Made by a program: the position numbers and the translations under genes
Source of the DNA: Macrosoma leucophasiata
Lineage: Eukaryota > Arthropoda > Insecta > Lepidoptera > Hedylidae
Length of the DNA stretch: 64,000 nucleotides
NCBI GenBank assembly: GCA_036365455.1
Contig: JAWQUS010000026.1
Location: forward strand, 14,216,001 to 14,280,000
Direction of reading: 5' to 3'
Shown here: positions 1 to 9,047 of the stretch, piece by piece
Layout of the letters: each line of letters starts with the position of its first letter
How positions within the stretch are numbered: position 1 is the first letter of the stretch
The notes under the pieces: generated by a model
Databases searched by the model: none
What the model was told of the DNA's origin: nothing
What the model saw: only the letters and a program-made list of their open reading frames with translations

Positions 1-2495
1 TGTATGAGGACATTTCCAGAGCCATACATAGTTCGAAGACCCACTACAACGTTGTCATGGGGGATTTCAACGCAAAATTGGGCGTTCGAGGTGATCATGA
101 GCTGAAAGTGGGACGATTTGGATATGGGCGACGAAACACCAGGGGCCAGACTCTGGCTGACTTCATGGAGAAAGAGAGCCTCTTCATGATGAACTCTTTC
201 TTCAAGAAGCGGGAGTGCCGGAAGTGGACCTGGATCAGTCCTGATGGTGCGACTAAAAATGAGATAGACTTCATTATGTCCACGAGGCGGCATATATTCA
301 GTGATGTCTCTGTGATCAATTCGGTAAAAACCGGGAGTGATCACCGATTGGTAAGAGGCACACTGAATATAAAGGTCAAGATCGAAAGATCCCGACTAAT
401 GAAGTCTACGCTCCGCCCAGCACCTGCCCAAATCCAAAACCCCGAGAGCTTTCAACTCGAGCTACAAAATCGCTTCGAATGCCTGAGAGAGTGCGTAGAT
501 GTGGACGATTACAATAACAGGTTAGTGGAAACTGTCCGTACGGCGGGCTCTAAGTTTTTCAAGACCCGCCCTACGAATAAAACCAAAAAGATCTCCAGCT
601 CAACTCTCAAGCTTATGGAGGAGAGGCGCGGTATGGTGCTGAAGTCCTCTGAAGATGCTTTAGTGTACAGGCGGCTCAACAGACAGATCTCGAAGTCATT
701 GACTCGCGACCTTCGGCACTTTAATACTGATAGTATTAAAGCAGCCATAGAGCGGCACAAGGGCTCTAAAGTGTTCGCCAAAGATCTGTCCTTAGGGCAA
801 AGCCGTCTCACTAAGCTGAAGACAGAGGACAACAGAATCGTATCGTCGAAACCTGAGCTTGCAGAAGAGATCGAACGGTTTTACGGACAGTTATACACGA
901 CAGCACGACCACCTGTTAACAGTCCGGCAGCAGATCCTAGAGCCGGACTGACCCGACACTACACCGAAGATATCCCGGACGTCAGTCTAGACGAGATTAG
1001 CACGGCTCTCAAACAGCTCAAAAACAACAGGGCGCCGGGTGATGACGGAATCACTGCTGAACTCCTGAAAGCGGGCGGAAGGCCAGTATTAGAAGCTCTT
1101 CAGTTGATGTTCAATTCCGTCATATCCGAGGGAAAAACGCCACAGGCGTGGCACAGAAGTGTGGTGGTACTGTTCTTTAAGAAAGGCGACAATACCCTTC
1201 TTAAAAATTATAGGCCCATCGCACTTCTAAGTCACGTCTATAAGCTGTTTTCGAGAGTGGTTACGAACCGTCCATCTCGCAGACTCGACGACTTCCAACC
1301 TCCTGAACAAGCCGGGTTCCGTAAAGGTTTTAGCACCATAGACCACATACACACGCTGCGGCAGGTTATACAGAAGACAGAAGAGTATAACCAGCCCCTC
1401 TGTCTAGCGTTTGTGGACTATGAGAAAGCCTTCGATTCGGTCGAGATTTGGGCTGTGCTACAGTCACTCCAGAGGTGCCAAGTCGACTACCGATACATCG
1501 AGGTGCTAAGGAGCTTGTACGAAAACACTACTATGTCGGTTCGCCTTCAGGACCAGAACTCGAAACCTATCCAACTGCAGCGAGGTGTGAGACAGGGAGA
1601 TGTCATATCTCCGAAACTGTTCACCGCTGCATTGGAAGATGTCTTCAAGCTTCTGGACTGGAACGGACTCGGCATCAACATTAACGGCGAGTACATCTCC
1701 CACCTCCGATTTGCGAATGATATCGTAGTCATGGCTGAGACCCTGGAAGACCTTGGCACAATGCTCAATGGCCTCAGTAGGGCCTCCCAACGAGTGGGCC
1801 TTAAAATGAACATGGACAAGACGAAAATTATGTCGAATGTCCATGTTACGCCCACTCCTGTTATGGTCGAGGGTACTACACTTGAAGTTGTTGACGATTA
1901 CGTATACCTGGGACAAACGGTCCAGTTAGGTAGGTCCAACTTCGAGAAAGAGGTCAATCGCCGAATCCAACTCGGATGGGCAGCGTTCGGGAAGCTGCGT
2001 TATATCTTCTCGTCCAATTTACCGCAGTGTCTGAAGAAGAAGGTCTTTGACCAGTGTGTGTTGCCAGTGATGACATACGGCACAGAAACGTGGTCGCTCA
2101 CTATGGGCCTCATAAGAAGGCTCAAGGTCACTCAGAGAGCGATGGAGAGGGCTATGCTCGGAGTTACTCTGCGAGATCGAATCAGAAATGAGGAGATCCG
2201 CATGAGGACCAAAGTAACCGACATAGCCCATCGAATAGCGAAACTCAAGTGGCAGTGGGCAGGGCACATAGCTCGCAGAACTGACGGCCGTTGGGGCAGA
2301 AGAGTTCTAGAGTGGCGACCGCGTACCGGAAGACGAAGCGTAGGCAGGCCCCCCACCAGGTGGACCGACGACCTGGTGAAGGTCGCGGGCAATCGCTGGA
2401 TGAGGGCGGCCCAGGACCGTTCGTTGTGGCATTCTTTGGGGGAGGCCTTTGTCCAGCAGTGGACGTCTTTTGGCTGAAATGATGATGATGATGAA
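1..2495 (+). mobile_element. RTE-type non-LTR retrotransposon (LINE), 5' end outside window
   Basis: The sequence is open in one frame from the left edge to 2477 and ends in a short TGA-type microsatellite (about 2480-2495), as many RTE LINEs do. The next bases already read as a Ty1/copia RNase H, so the LINE 3' end lies at about 2495. A second, unrelated RTE copy with the same domain order occurs at 6229-6682 and 17149-17345. The 5' UTR and the start of the endonuclease are outside the window. Confidence 0.9.
3..2477 (+). CDS. Endonuclease-reverse transcriptase of the RTE LINE (5' partial)
   Basis: This is one open frame of about 820 residues. The frame is open upstream of the first ATG (57) to the window edge, so the true start is outside. 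From the N-terminus it shows the C-terminal half of an APE-type endonuclease (GDFNAKLG near residue 2 of the ATG form, SDHR near residue 95). A reverse transcriptase follows, with PGDDGI, FVDYEKAFDSV and LQRGVRQGDVISPKLF blocks, then a C-terminal region with the RTE-like AGHIAR motif. The product would nick DNA and copy its own RNA at the nick. The catalytic box that normally reads FADD reads FAND here (AAT at 1716-1718, residue 554 of the ATG form). One metal-binding aspartate is therefore lost and the enzyme is probably inactive, although the frame is otherwise intact. Confidence 0.88.
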   Translation, partial: YEDISRAIHSSKTHYNVVMGDFNAKLGVRGDHELKVGRFGYGRRNTRGQTLADFMEKESLFMMNSFFKKRECRKWTWISPDGATKNEIDFIMSTRRHIFSDVSVINSVKTGSDHRLVRGTLNIKVKIERSRLMKSTLRPAPAQIQNPESFQLELQNRFECLRECVDVDDYNNRLVETVRTAGSKFFKTRPTNKTKKISSSTLKLMEERRGMVLKSSEDALVYRRLNRQISKSLTRDLRHFNTDSIKAAIERHKGSKVFAKDLSLGQSRLTKLKTEDNRIVSSKPELAEEIERFYGQLYTTARPPVNSPAADPRAGLTRHYTEDIPDVSLDEISTALKQLKNNRAPGDDGITAELLKAGGRPVLEALQLMFNSVISEGKTPQAWHRSVVVLFFKKGDNTLLKNYRPIALLSHVYKLFSRVVTNRPSRRLDDFQPPEQAGFRKGFSTIDHIHTLRQVIQKTEEYNQPLCLAFVDYEKAFDSVEIWAVLQSLQRCQVDYRYIEVLRSLYENTTMSVRLQDQNSKPIQLQRGVRQGDVISPKLFTAALEDVFKLLDWNGLGININGEYISHLRFANDIVVMAETLEDLGTMLNGLSRASQRVGLKMNMDKTKIMSNVHVTPTPVMVEGTTLEVVDDYVYLGQTVQLGRSNFEKEVNRRIQLGWAAFGKLRYIFSSNLPQCLKKKVFDQCVLPVMTYGTETWSLTMGLIRRLKVTQRAMERAMLGVTLRDRIRNEEIRMRTKVTDIAHRIAKLKWQWAGHIARRTDGRWGRRVLEWRPRTGRRSVGRPPTRWTDDLVKVAGNRWMRAAQDRSLWHSLGEAFVQQWTSFG

Positions 2496-2516
2496 ATAAG
2501 ACAAAACATTATGCTT

Positions 2517-3010
2517 TAAAATATGACTCAAAACTTAATTCTGAGATAATTGGTTATGTTGATGCCGACTGGGGCAGTGATGTTATTAGTAGAAGGTCAT
2601 ATACAGGTTACGTGTTTGAATTATCAGGTGCTGCAATATCCTGGGAAAGCAGAAAGCAAAAGGTTGTTGCGCTTTCTAGTACAGAAGCTGAGTACATTGG
2701 CATCTCAGAAAGTTGTAAAGAAGCTATTTACCTACAAAACTTACAATGTGAAATTACTGAGAGTTTATATACTATTATTCTGTACAATGACAACCAAAGT
2801 GCACAAAAATTGTTATTAAATCCTGTTTTTCATAATAAATCTAAGCATATAGATATAAGATTTCATTTTTGTAAAGAGATTATTGCTCAAAAGTTGATAA
2901 AGGTTCAGTACCTATGTACAGCTGATATGCCAGCTGATATGCTTATAAAAAGTTTAAATTCAATTAAGCATGACACTTTTGTAAATGCTGTTGGTTTAGT
3001 TAAAAATTAA
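2517..3010 (+). pseudogene. Ty1/copia RNase H domain fragment
   Basis: The frame is open from about 2500 to the TAA at 3008-3010. It carries the copia-type RNase H signature: GYVDADWG, SRRSYTGY, SSTEAEYI and the ending HIDIRFHF...ADMLIK. In an intact element this domain is the last part of the pol polyprotein and removes RNA from the RNA:DNA hybrid. Protease, integrase and reverse transcriptase are absent upstream, because the RTE LINE abuts it. The remaining part has no internal stop, so the fragment is not very old or was truncated recently. It cannot act alone. Confidence 0.88.
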
Positions 3011-3040
3011 GTTACTGGTGTTATTTTTATATAGTGGGGG

Positions 3041-3171
3041 TGTTCGTTTATATAAAAATAATTGTAAAAAAAAAGAAGGTAATAAAGTTCTGTGGTTCAG
3101 TTCGTTCCATGTGTCAAGTGAGCAAGCACGTCGTTTTATTTTCAATCCAATTATCTAATAATATCACTACA
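3041..3171 (+). repeat. Short copia 3' LTR (about 131 bp)
   Basis: The segment begins TGTTCG directly after a purine tract and ends CTACA, giving the usual TG...CA ends. It contains an AATAAA-like signal in the middle. No second copy is in the window, so the right boundary rests on the CA end only. Confidence 0.6.
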
Positions 3172-3180
3172 AGAAAATAA

Positions 3181-3720
3181 ACCTGTAAAACAGATGAATA
3201 TACCTACAGCTTTTCTAAATGGAAACTTGAAAAAATGAAGTATATATAAAATATCCTGAAGGAGTTAAAGAAGAAGGAAAAGTATTGAAACTCAGAAAAT
3301 CTCTTAACGGATTGAAAGAAGCGCCACGATGTTGGAATGAAAGAATACACAATTTTTTTATTGAAAACAATCTTGAACAATCAAAGTACGTATGATGTTT
3401 GTTTATACTTCAAGCCTGGAACTTGGGCACTTATTTTTGTTGATGATATTGTGTTAATGGGTAATTTTAAAGAAATAAAAGAAAAACTACAGATCGTATT
3501 TAAAGCAAAAGATTTAGGAGATGTTAAAGAATATTTAGGTATGGAAATACACAAAAGCGGAAACACGGTATGTATAAAAATAGAAAAATTAATAAGGAAA
3601 ATACTGAATAAATTTGGAATGGAAGATAGCAAAGTAGTAAAAACACCTATGGAGAAAGAACCTATAACCACAGGAGACGAAGAAATAATAAATGAATTAT
3701 ACTACAACTTTTTAATCTAG
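3181..3720 (+). pseudogene. Ty1/copia reverse transcriptase remnant
   Basis: Three-frame reading gives the copia RT order: a block resembling NIPTAFLNG, then VYIKYPEGV, LRKSLNGLKEAPRCWN, and the catalytic FVDDIVLMG, followed by AKDLGDVKEYLGMEI. The frame changes at about 3235 and 3390, and a stop follows near 3718. It is AT-richer than the RNase H fragment to its left. Pol domains are out of order between the two, so this is a different insertion. Weak similarity to copia may continue to about 3780. Confidence 0.82.
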
Positions 3721-3842
3721 TTACGCCATATTCCCTTTCTATAACATGTTTTCAAATACACAGTCGCTGACAAACAATAATAGAGTATAGACTCAGTAAA
3801 AGCTATTATCATAATACCAAAAAGTATGTATATCTAATATTC

Positions 3843-4276
3843 TAACAGACCCACCTACTACGACGTATGCGCATGCTCGCGAAGGACAAGGTCACCGATA
3901 CAACGCTGCGCATGATGTGGACCAAACTCCTCCCAGCCCACGTCCGATCTGTCCTCGCCGTCAGCGACACATTTAGCCACAAAACAACACTAGAAGAGCT
4001 AGCTTTGCTCGCCGACACTATGCTGGAGCAAACCCATGACGTCGCCGCTATCTCCATGCAACCACCAGCACCGCCTACCCCAGCACCAACCAGTCAAGCC
4101 GACACCCAATTCCTCATCGACGAGATCCGCAAGCTCACTATAGAAATCAATGAGCTAAAATCAAGACCGCCGTACCACAATAATAACAACATGCACCGGT
4201 ACCGCCAGCGCTCCCGCCAACGAAGCACCTCTCGTCAGCGTTCCCGGACGCCCACTGACTCTTCGGCACACTGCTA
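3843..4276 (+). pseudogene. Ty3/gypsy-like gag fragment, left part
   Basis: The frame reads as an insect gypsy gag: LRRMRML, WTKLLPAHVRSVLAVS, LADTMLEQTHD, a proline-rich linker and an Arg/Ser-rich basic tail. Gag normally coats the element RNA. The reading stops at HCY, where a DNA transposon begins at 4277. The rest of the Cys/His motif resumes at 6170, so the gag was intact across this point before the insertion. Upstream gag and all of pol are missing. Confidence 0.8.
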
Positions 4277-4496
4277 TAGGTCGCGCCAGGTAAAAAGAAC
4301 GCTGGCGGTGAAGCTGCGCAGTAGACGATTTATCGATCTATTTGGTGGTATGAGGTGCGGCGCGGGGCGGACGGGTGACGCGCCGCATGCTTACCGCCGC
4401 GCTGTTGGATCGTCAGTCGACCTTTGCTATCCGCCCTGTGTCCACGTTACGTTTGTTCTCGAAATACCATCGCGCACAAAAGTGTTTACTTACGAA

Positions 4497-5930
4497 ATGG
4501 TTCTACATAGAAAAGAAAGGAAAATGATTTACAATGTATATTGTTTTATGAAGACAGAGGCTGATAATAATGCAGCTGTTAATTTAAAACAATGTATGAA
4601 ACGGACAGCTGAGGCAACAAAATGTTCCGAGTCTGCAGTGAGACGAATTGTAAAAGGTTCAAAAGATTCGGAATTTCTTACTGTATTCCGAACTCCCGGC
4701 AAAAATAAAAGAATTAAACAAAAACCAGTAACAGAACCGGACAGCTTTGACCAGGGTGTAATAAAACGAATGATCCACAATTTCCACGACACGGAAAAAG
4801 AATGGCCTACCATAGGCAAGTTGCGAAGGAAGTTACAGGATGACCTAAATTTCCAAGGATCTGCTACAAGTCTCAGGCGAATAATAAAAAAATGGGTTTT
4901 AAGTGGGCAAAAACAGAAAGCAATAGAAAGCTTTTAATTGAGCAGTCACAAATACGCTTTCAGAGGATTGAATATCTGAGAAAGATAAAAAAATAAAGAG
5001 AAGAAGGAAGACCAATCATTTACACTGATGAATCATACGTGGATAGTTCCCATACGTCTCATCATTCTTGGACAGACGGTCCCACAAAAGGCATTAAAAA
5101 ACCTATCTCCAAAGGTAGCCGCTTGGTCATAGTGCATGCGGGTGGTGAATCAGGTTTTGTGCCGAATGCTCTACTGACATTCAAAGCCGGCACAAAAGGC
5201 GACGGCTACCATGACAACATGAACTCTGATAATTACGAGCGGTGGCTGCGTACTAAACTAATGCCGAATTTACCGCCTAATTCAGTCGTGGTAGTGGATA
5301 ATGCGTCTTATCAGAATAAACAAGTCGATGCTGCACCAACGGCCAACACAAAAAAAGCAGACATGCAACTCTGGCTCCGTCAAAAAGGAATTCCATTTGA
5401 AGAATGCATGCTAAAGCCGGAGTTGTACAACATAATAAAAAAAAACAAAGAAGAATTTAAGAAATTGAATAGCGATGCTATTTTAAACGAAGCAGGCCAT
5501 TCTGTACTCCGTTTGCCCCCGTATCACCCGGACTTGAATCCTATAGAAATGGCCTGGTCCCAAATAAAGATATATGTCGCCAGTAAAAATGTGAGTTGGG
5601 TCAGGTTCTAACTCACATTTTTACTGGCGACATAATGAATTAATTATTGAAAAAGTAAATCTAATGGGAGCTACAGAATGGGGAAAATTATGCACTAAAG
5701 TCAAGAAAATAGAAGCCGAGTATTTTAAAAGTGATCATGTGGTCGACATGATGACACAAAAATTTATAATTCGCGTAGATGATGATGATTCGGACTCAAA
5801 CGATGATGAAGGCTCAAGTGACGACAGCGACGAAGATGAAGTGGCCGAATCTAGTACCAACACCGCGTCGTCATCTGGATTTCACGCCACCCGCGACGAC
5901 TTAATGGAAGGCGTTGCGCCGTTAGTTTAA
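4497..5930 (+). pseudogene. DD82E transposase, broken by frameshift, stop and fold-back
   Basis: The first in-element ATG is at 4497; the open frame upstream is the host gag read-through. The N-terminal part has helix-turn-helix-like sequence (AEATKCSESAVRRIVKG). The catalytic domain follows with YTDESYV (first D), VVVDNASY (second D) and LNPIEMAW (E). Eighty-two residues lie between the second D and the E. The C-terminus is a highly acidic tail. Three lesions are visible: a frameshift near 4893 in an A run, a TAA at 4994-4996, and a 25-bp inverted duplication at 5573-5634 that replaces part of the frame just after the catalytic E. The intact enzyme would cut and paste DNA at TA sites. This copy cannot make it. 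Confidence 0.85.
5573..5634. repeat. Perfect 25-bp fold-back inside the transposase
   Basis: Arms 5573-5597 and 5610-5634 are exact inverted copies around a 12-nt loop. The left arm is coding sequence (ending YVASKN), and the right arm is its reverse complement, where coding sequence is expected to continue. Confidence 0.95.
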
Positions 5931-6169
5931 TTTTTTATAGTAGTTATGAAAATTAAACATTATAGTCTGAAATAAACATGTGTTTTTATTTCATTTTATG
6001 TTATTCTATGTAATATAGTTTTCAATCTGCCTACCAATACACGAAACCGCAAGCGAAAGCTAGATCAAAAATAAACCAATAGGGCTAGTACTTTCGTGCG
6101 CGAGTGTACCGATGCGCGAACACATCCCTTCTACTTTCTTCCAGCGTTCTTTTTACGTGGCGCGACCTA

Positions 6170-6228
6170 TACTACCATCGACGCTTCGGTAGTCAAGAGA
6201 GACGTTGCACCACACCATGTACTACAAA
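6170..6228 (+). pseudogene. Ty3/gypsy-like gag fragment, right part
   Basis: Joined to the left part across the TA target site, the frame continues as a YHRRFG...C...C block typical of this gag type, then runs into an RTE remnant at about 6229. The shared TA at 4275-4276 and 6170-6171 is the target duplication of the transposon between them. Confidence 0.72.
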
Positions 6229-6682
6229 CAAGTAGTCTTCAACAAGGAGTAAGACAGGGGGATCCTCTGTCTCCGAAATTGTTCTCTGCCGTGCTGGAAG
6301 AGGTGATGTGGACGCAAACTCAACCATCTTAGGTTTGTAGACGATTTAGTCCTAATAACAAATAATCCAGAGACTTTACAGTCAATGCTTCAACAACTAG
6401 CTACCAAAAGTGAGGAAGTCCATGACAAATAGTAAAAAAAAAGTAAGAAACTTCAATACAAGCTAAGAACTGCCCAGAGAAGCATGGAAAGGAGCTTCCT
6501 CGGCTATAGAAATAAAAATGCGTGCATCAGACCACGTAAGATCACCAAATTCGAGGATGTTACAACCAAATGCAGAATATTATTGTGGAGATGGACCAGC
6601 CACATGCTAAGGCAGCCAGTAGATAGATGGGTAAAAGTATTGACAGAATAGGTACCACGATACCAAGCAAAAAGAAAAAGAG
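6229..6682 (+). mobile_element. RTE LINE remnant, left part
   Basis: Frames read LQQGVRQGDPLSPKLF, then after shifts LNHLRFVDDLVLITNN (the catalytic box is FVDD), then a C-terminal LRTAQRSMERSFLG...LLWRWTSHMLR block. Much of the region between RT and the C-terminus is deleted. It breaks at 6682, where the GTAG target site of the large LTR element begins. Confidence 0.82.
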
Positions 6683-6686
6683 GTAG

Positions 6687-8006
6687 TGTAACGTTGCATT
6701 TTTCTATTTCCTTTCACATAGGAAGAATAGCGACACCTAGTGTTATTTCACCAAACTATGTCGAAGGCTACTCAGGTCGATCAGATGAAGAGTAGACAGG
6801 CACGCCATCTAGTAGTTTGCTGCGGTACTTCGTTGACATAGTCAATCGGTAATGTAATTAATTTAATATAAAAAATAATAAAAATTAATACATACACCTA
6901 CTATAAATATTTAAAGAAATATGATAAAGTTTAAATAATAAATAATAACACTATTTAGTAAAGTTCATTCTGAACATTATGGTGGTATAGAATCGGGTGT
7001 TTATGGTCGTGCAAAGGAACCTTCGAGAACGAAGGACGACCAGGAGAGAGTTCTCTTTGGATCAGGACAGAGCTTGTCAATGGTCATGATACGGTGCCAA
7101 GAGACAGTGCGTTGGTGAAAAAGAAAGCCTTAATTTTCTAGGCCATCATGGCCAAAAAGTTTTAAAATATATTAAATATGTTAAATTGAGGTGAGTTTCT
7201 CGTAATTGGTGTTAATATTTTTCGGATTCGATAATCGATTGTCAAATGGCGTGATAAAAAACATGGTTGGTTTTTGTTACAGCAAGTTTCCCTAAAACCG
7301 GGAGGAGCTGGGATGCTGGGACCTTTTATTTCTAGATAACATAATATTTAGCTAAAAGTCCTCGTGAGTAGTTTTTTCATCACTTTCTATAGTTGGATTT
7401 ATGTTGAGTTTGTCCTGGACTCAACATGGAGCAAACTGGAAATGTAATATTAATAATTGTCTGTATTTCGTTTCAGATGCGGGTTTTAATTTTTATATTA
7501 TTTTATTTTTTATGTTTTTGTTTCATTTCCCAATTTTTTATTGGTACTATGAAACATTTCATTGAAACATAATGTCTTGGTAGTTTATTTTTTCTTTGGG
7601 TAAACTTACAAATTTCTGAAGACCTGCTGGGCTTATGGAGCTTGAATGATGACGATGCACAGTAGGACCTGATACCCGGAAGATGGTTGAGGAAGATTGA
7701 AGAGTCCTTACACTCCACTCACCGTAAGCGGTTTGATCAGGTACGAGGTCACCGTGTAGCCCCTTTAGGCATTGCCATCATAAAACAGCTTAAGTTTTTT
7801 AAGTGATCAGGTTAATAAAGTTATTTAATATTAATTAGTAAAGGAGCAGTAATCTTCACCACTCGAACCCCAAATTCAGAAACACGACCCTGTATCATGG
7901 GGTTTGGTACCATATCATAAAAATATTGTTACAAGTATGATAAGTAGAATAATTCAAAGCAATAGGAATCCATACAATAACTAATAAATATAAGGATAGG
8001 CTTACA
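6687..8006 (+). repeat. 5' LTR (1320 bp)
   Basis: It is nearly identical to 15743-17144 except for scattered substitutions and its last part. After about 7960 it is rearranged and shorter than the 3' LTR by roughly 80 bp, yet both end in the same AGGCTTACA. The small ORF on the minus strand is identical in both LTRs and is not a gene. Confidence 0.92.
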
Positions 8007-8007
8007 G

Positions 8008-8025
8008 TGGCGCCCTTCCTTGGTG
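8008..8025 (+). promoter_or_regulatory. Primer binding site of the LTR element
   Basis: TGGCGCCC begins one base after the 5' LTR. TGG pairs with the CCA end of tRNAs, and TGGCGCC-type sites are usual for gypsy and retroviral elements. The tRNA was not identified. Confidence 0.65.
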
Positions 8026-8174
8026 AGAATATTGCTCCTTCTAGTGTACCAAGTTACATTTAACGATTTTAGGGTTGTGCTCAATTATGTTTATGTGTTT
8101 TGTGTTTTTATTATGTGTATGCCTCCTACCTAGATTTTATATGTAACAGTGTTTAATGTAACAAACAGTTACTA

Positions 8175-8600
8175 TTGTTACGGTTTTGCTTTTGTGCTAT
8201 ACATATAGCATATAACATTTTGGAAATGAAACTTTGTTTCAATTTTAGTACGGATACAAGAAATTTGTATTACGGTTTTGCTTTTGTGCTATACATATAG
8301 CATATAACATTTTAGAAATTGAACATAGTTTTAATTTGGTATGTATACAAGAAATTTGTATTACAATTTTGCTTTTGTGCTAGTCAGATAGTATATAACT
8401 TTTTAGAAATTAAACTTGTACTTAAGTTTAATTTTGTGCGGATACAAGAAATTTGTATAACGATTTTGCTTTTGTGCTGATATAGGCATATACACATCTA
8501 TTGGTCAGTTAAGGTACTGGGTTTATTTGCTTTTGTGCTATACATAAATAGCATATAACATTTTATTTGAATATGTTTTGATTTTGTGCGGAAACTTGTA
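8175..8600 (+). repeat. Leader tandem repeat (about 5 units of 80-95 bp)
   Basis: Each unit contains TTTTGCTTTTGTGCTATACA followed by TAGCATATAACATTTT and, at its end, ACAAGAAATTTGTAT. Units begin near 8180, 8274, 8368, 8460 and 8525 and diverge to the right. The core GCTATACATATAGC can form a small hairpin. The array lies in the untranslated leader between primer site and gag. Confidence 0.8.
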
Positions 8601-9047
8601 TTTAATTTTTTGATAGTATAAACAGATTTTTTTTTTATTTTGTGGTACCTTTACACTATAATTTTATATGTAATAAACATTATTAACAGAGAAAAGTGTA
8701 ATAAGGTACCTTTTTGTTTTATTGGTTCTTTACTGTAAGTGGACATTACTGCTTTTTTTTTTGTTTTGTTATTATGGCATCGCTATTACGCATATTGCCA
8801 GTGTCAAGTAAAACGATATTTCATATTTATGCAGCGTAAAAGTTAGTATAAAGCGCAATACACATTGAGCCCGCCGGGCCGCCGACAAAGCCCGGCGACA
8901 CAACCCGGCGGCCTGTACGAAAAGAATCATGTCGGCAACATGCGTCTGCGCGTGTTACCCGCCGACATGTTGGCGGCTTGAGTACGCCTGCACTCAGTTG
9001 CCCGGCGACGCTCGACCTGTAGTGACGTGCTTGTATTTTTTTACGAC

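Larger units (their letters stand above)
2496..3171 (+). mobile_element. 3' fragment of a Ty1/copia retrotransposon (RNase H end plus LTR)
   Basis: The fragment starts immediately after the RTE microsatellite. It contains the end of a copia pol frame, a G-rich polypurine stretch at 3033-3040 and an LTR-like segment beginning TGTT and ending TACA. Everything upstream of RNase H is missing, so this is a 5'-truncated remnant. Confidence 0.85.
4277..6169 (+). mobile_element. Sailor-type DD82E transposon (IS630/Tc1/mariner), complete but inactivated
   Basis: The element is 1893 bp. Its ends are inverted copies beginning TAGGTCGCGCCA and extending inward about 30 bp with one mismatch (4277-4307 and 6139-6169). 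It is flanked by TA on both sides. The single transposase has the aspartate and glutamate separated by 82 residues, the spacing reported for the Sailor family. The 5' 200 bp is GC-rich, unlike the AT-rich neighbourhood. It sits inside a gypsy-like gag. Confidence 0.85.

Noticed and set aside
3867..4937. 356-codon ORF as a single protein
   Set aside because: It is a chance read-through from gypsy-like gag into the inserted DD82E element. The real parts are separate.
7503..7718. 71-codon ORF identical at 16559-16774 on the minus strand
   Set aside because: Both lie in the two LTRs of one retrotransposon. Identity reflects the LTR duplication, not a gene family.
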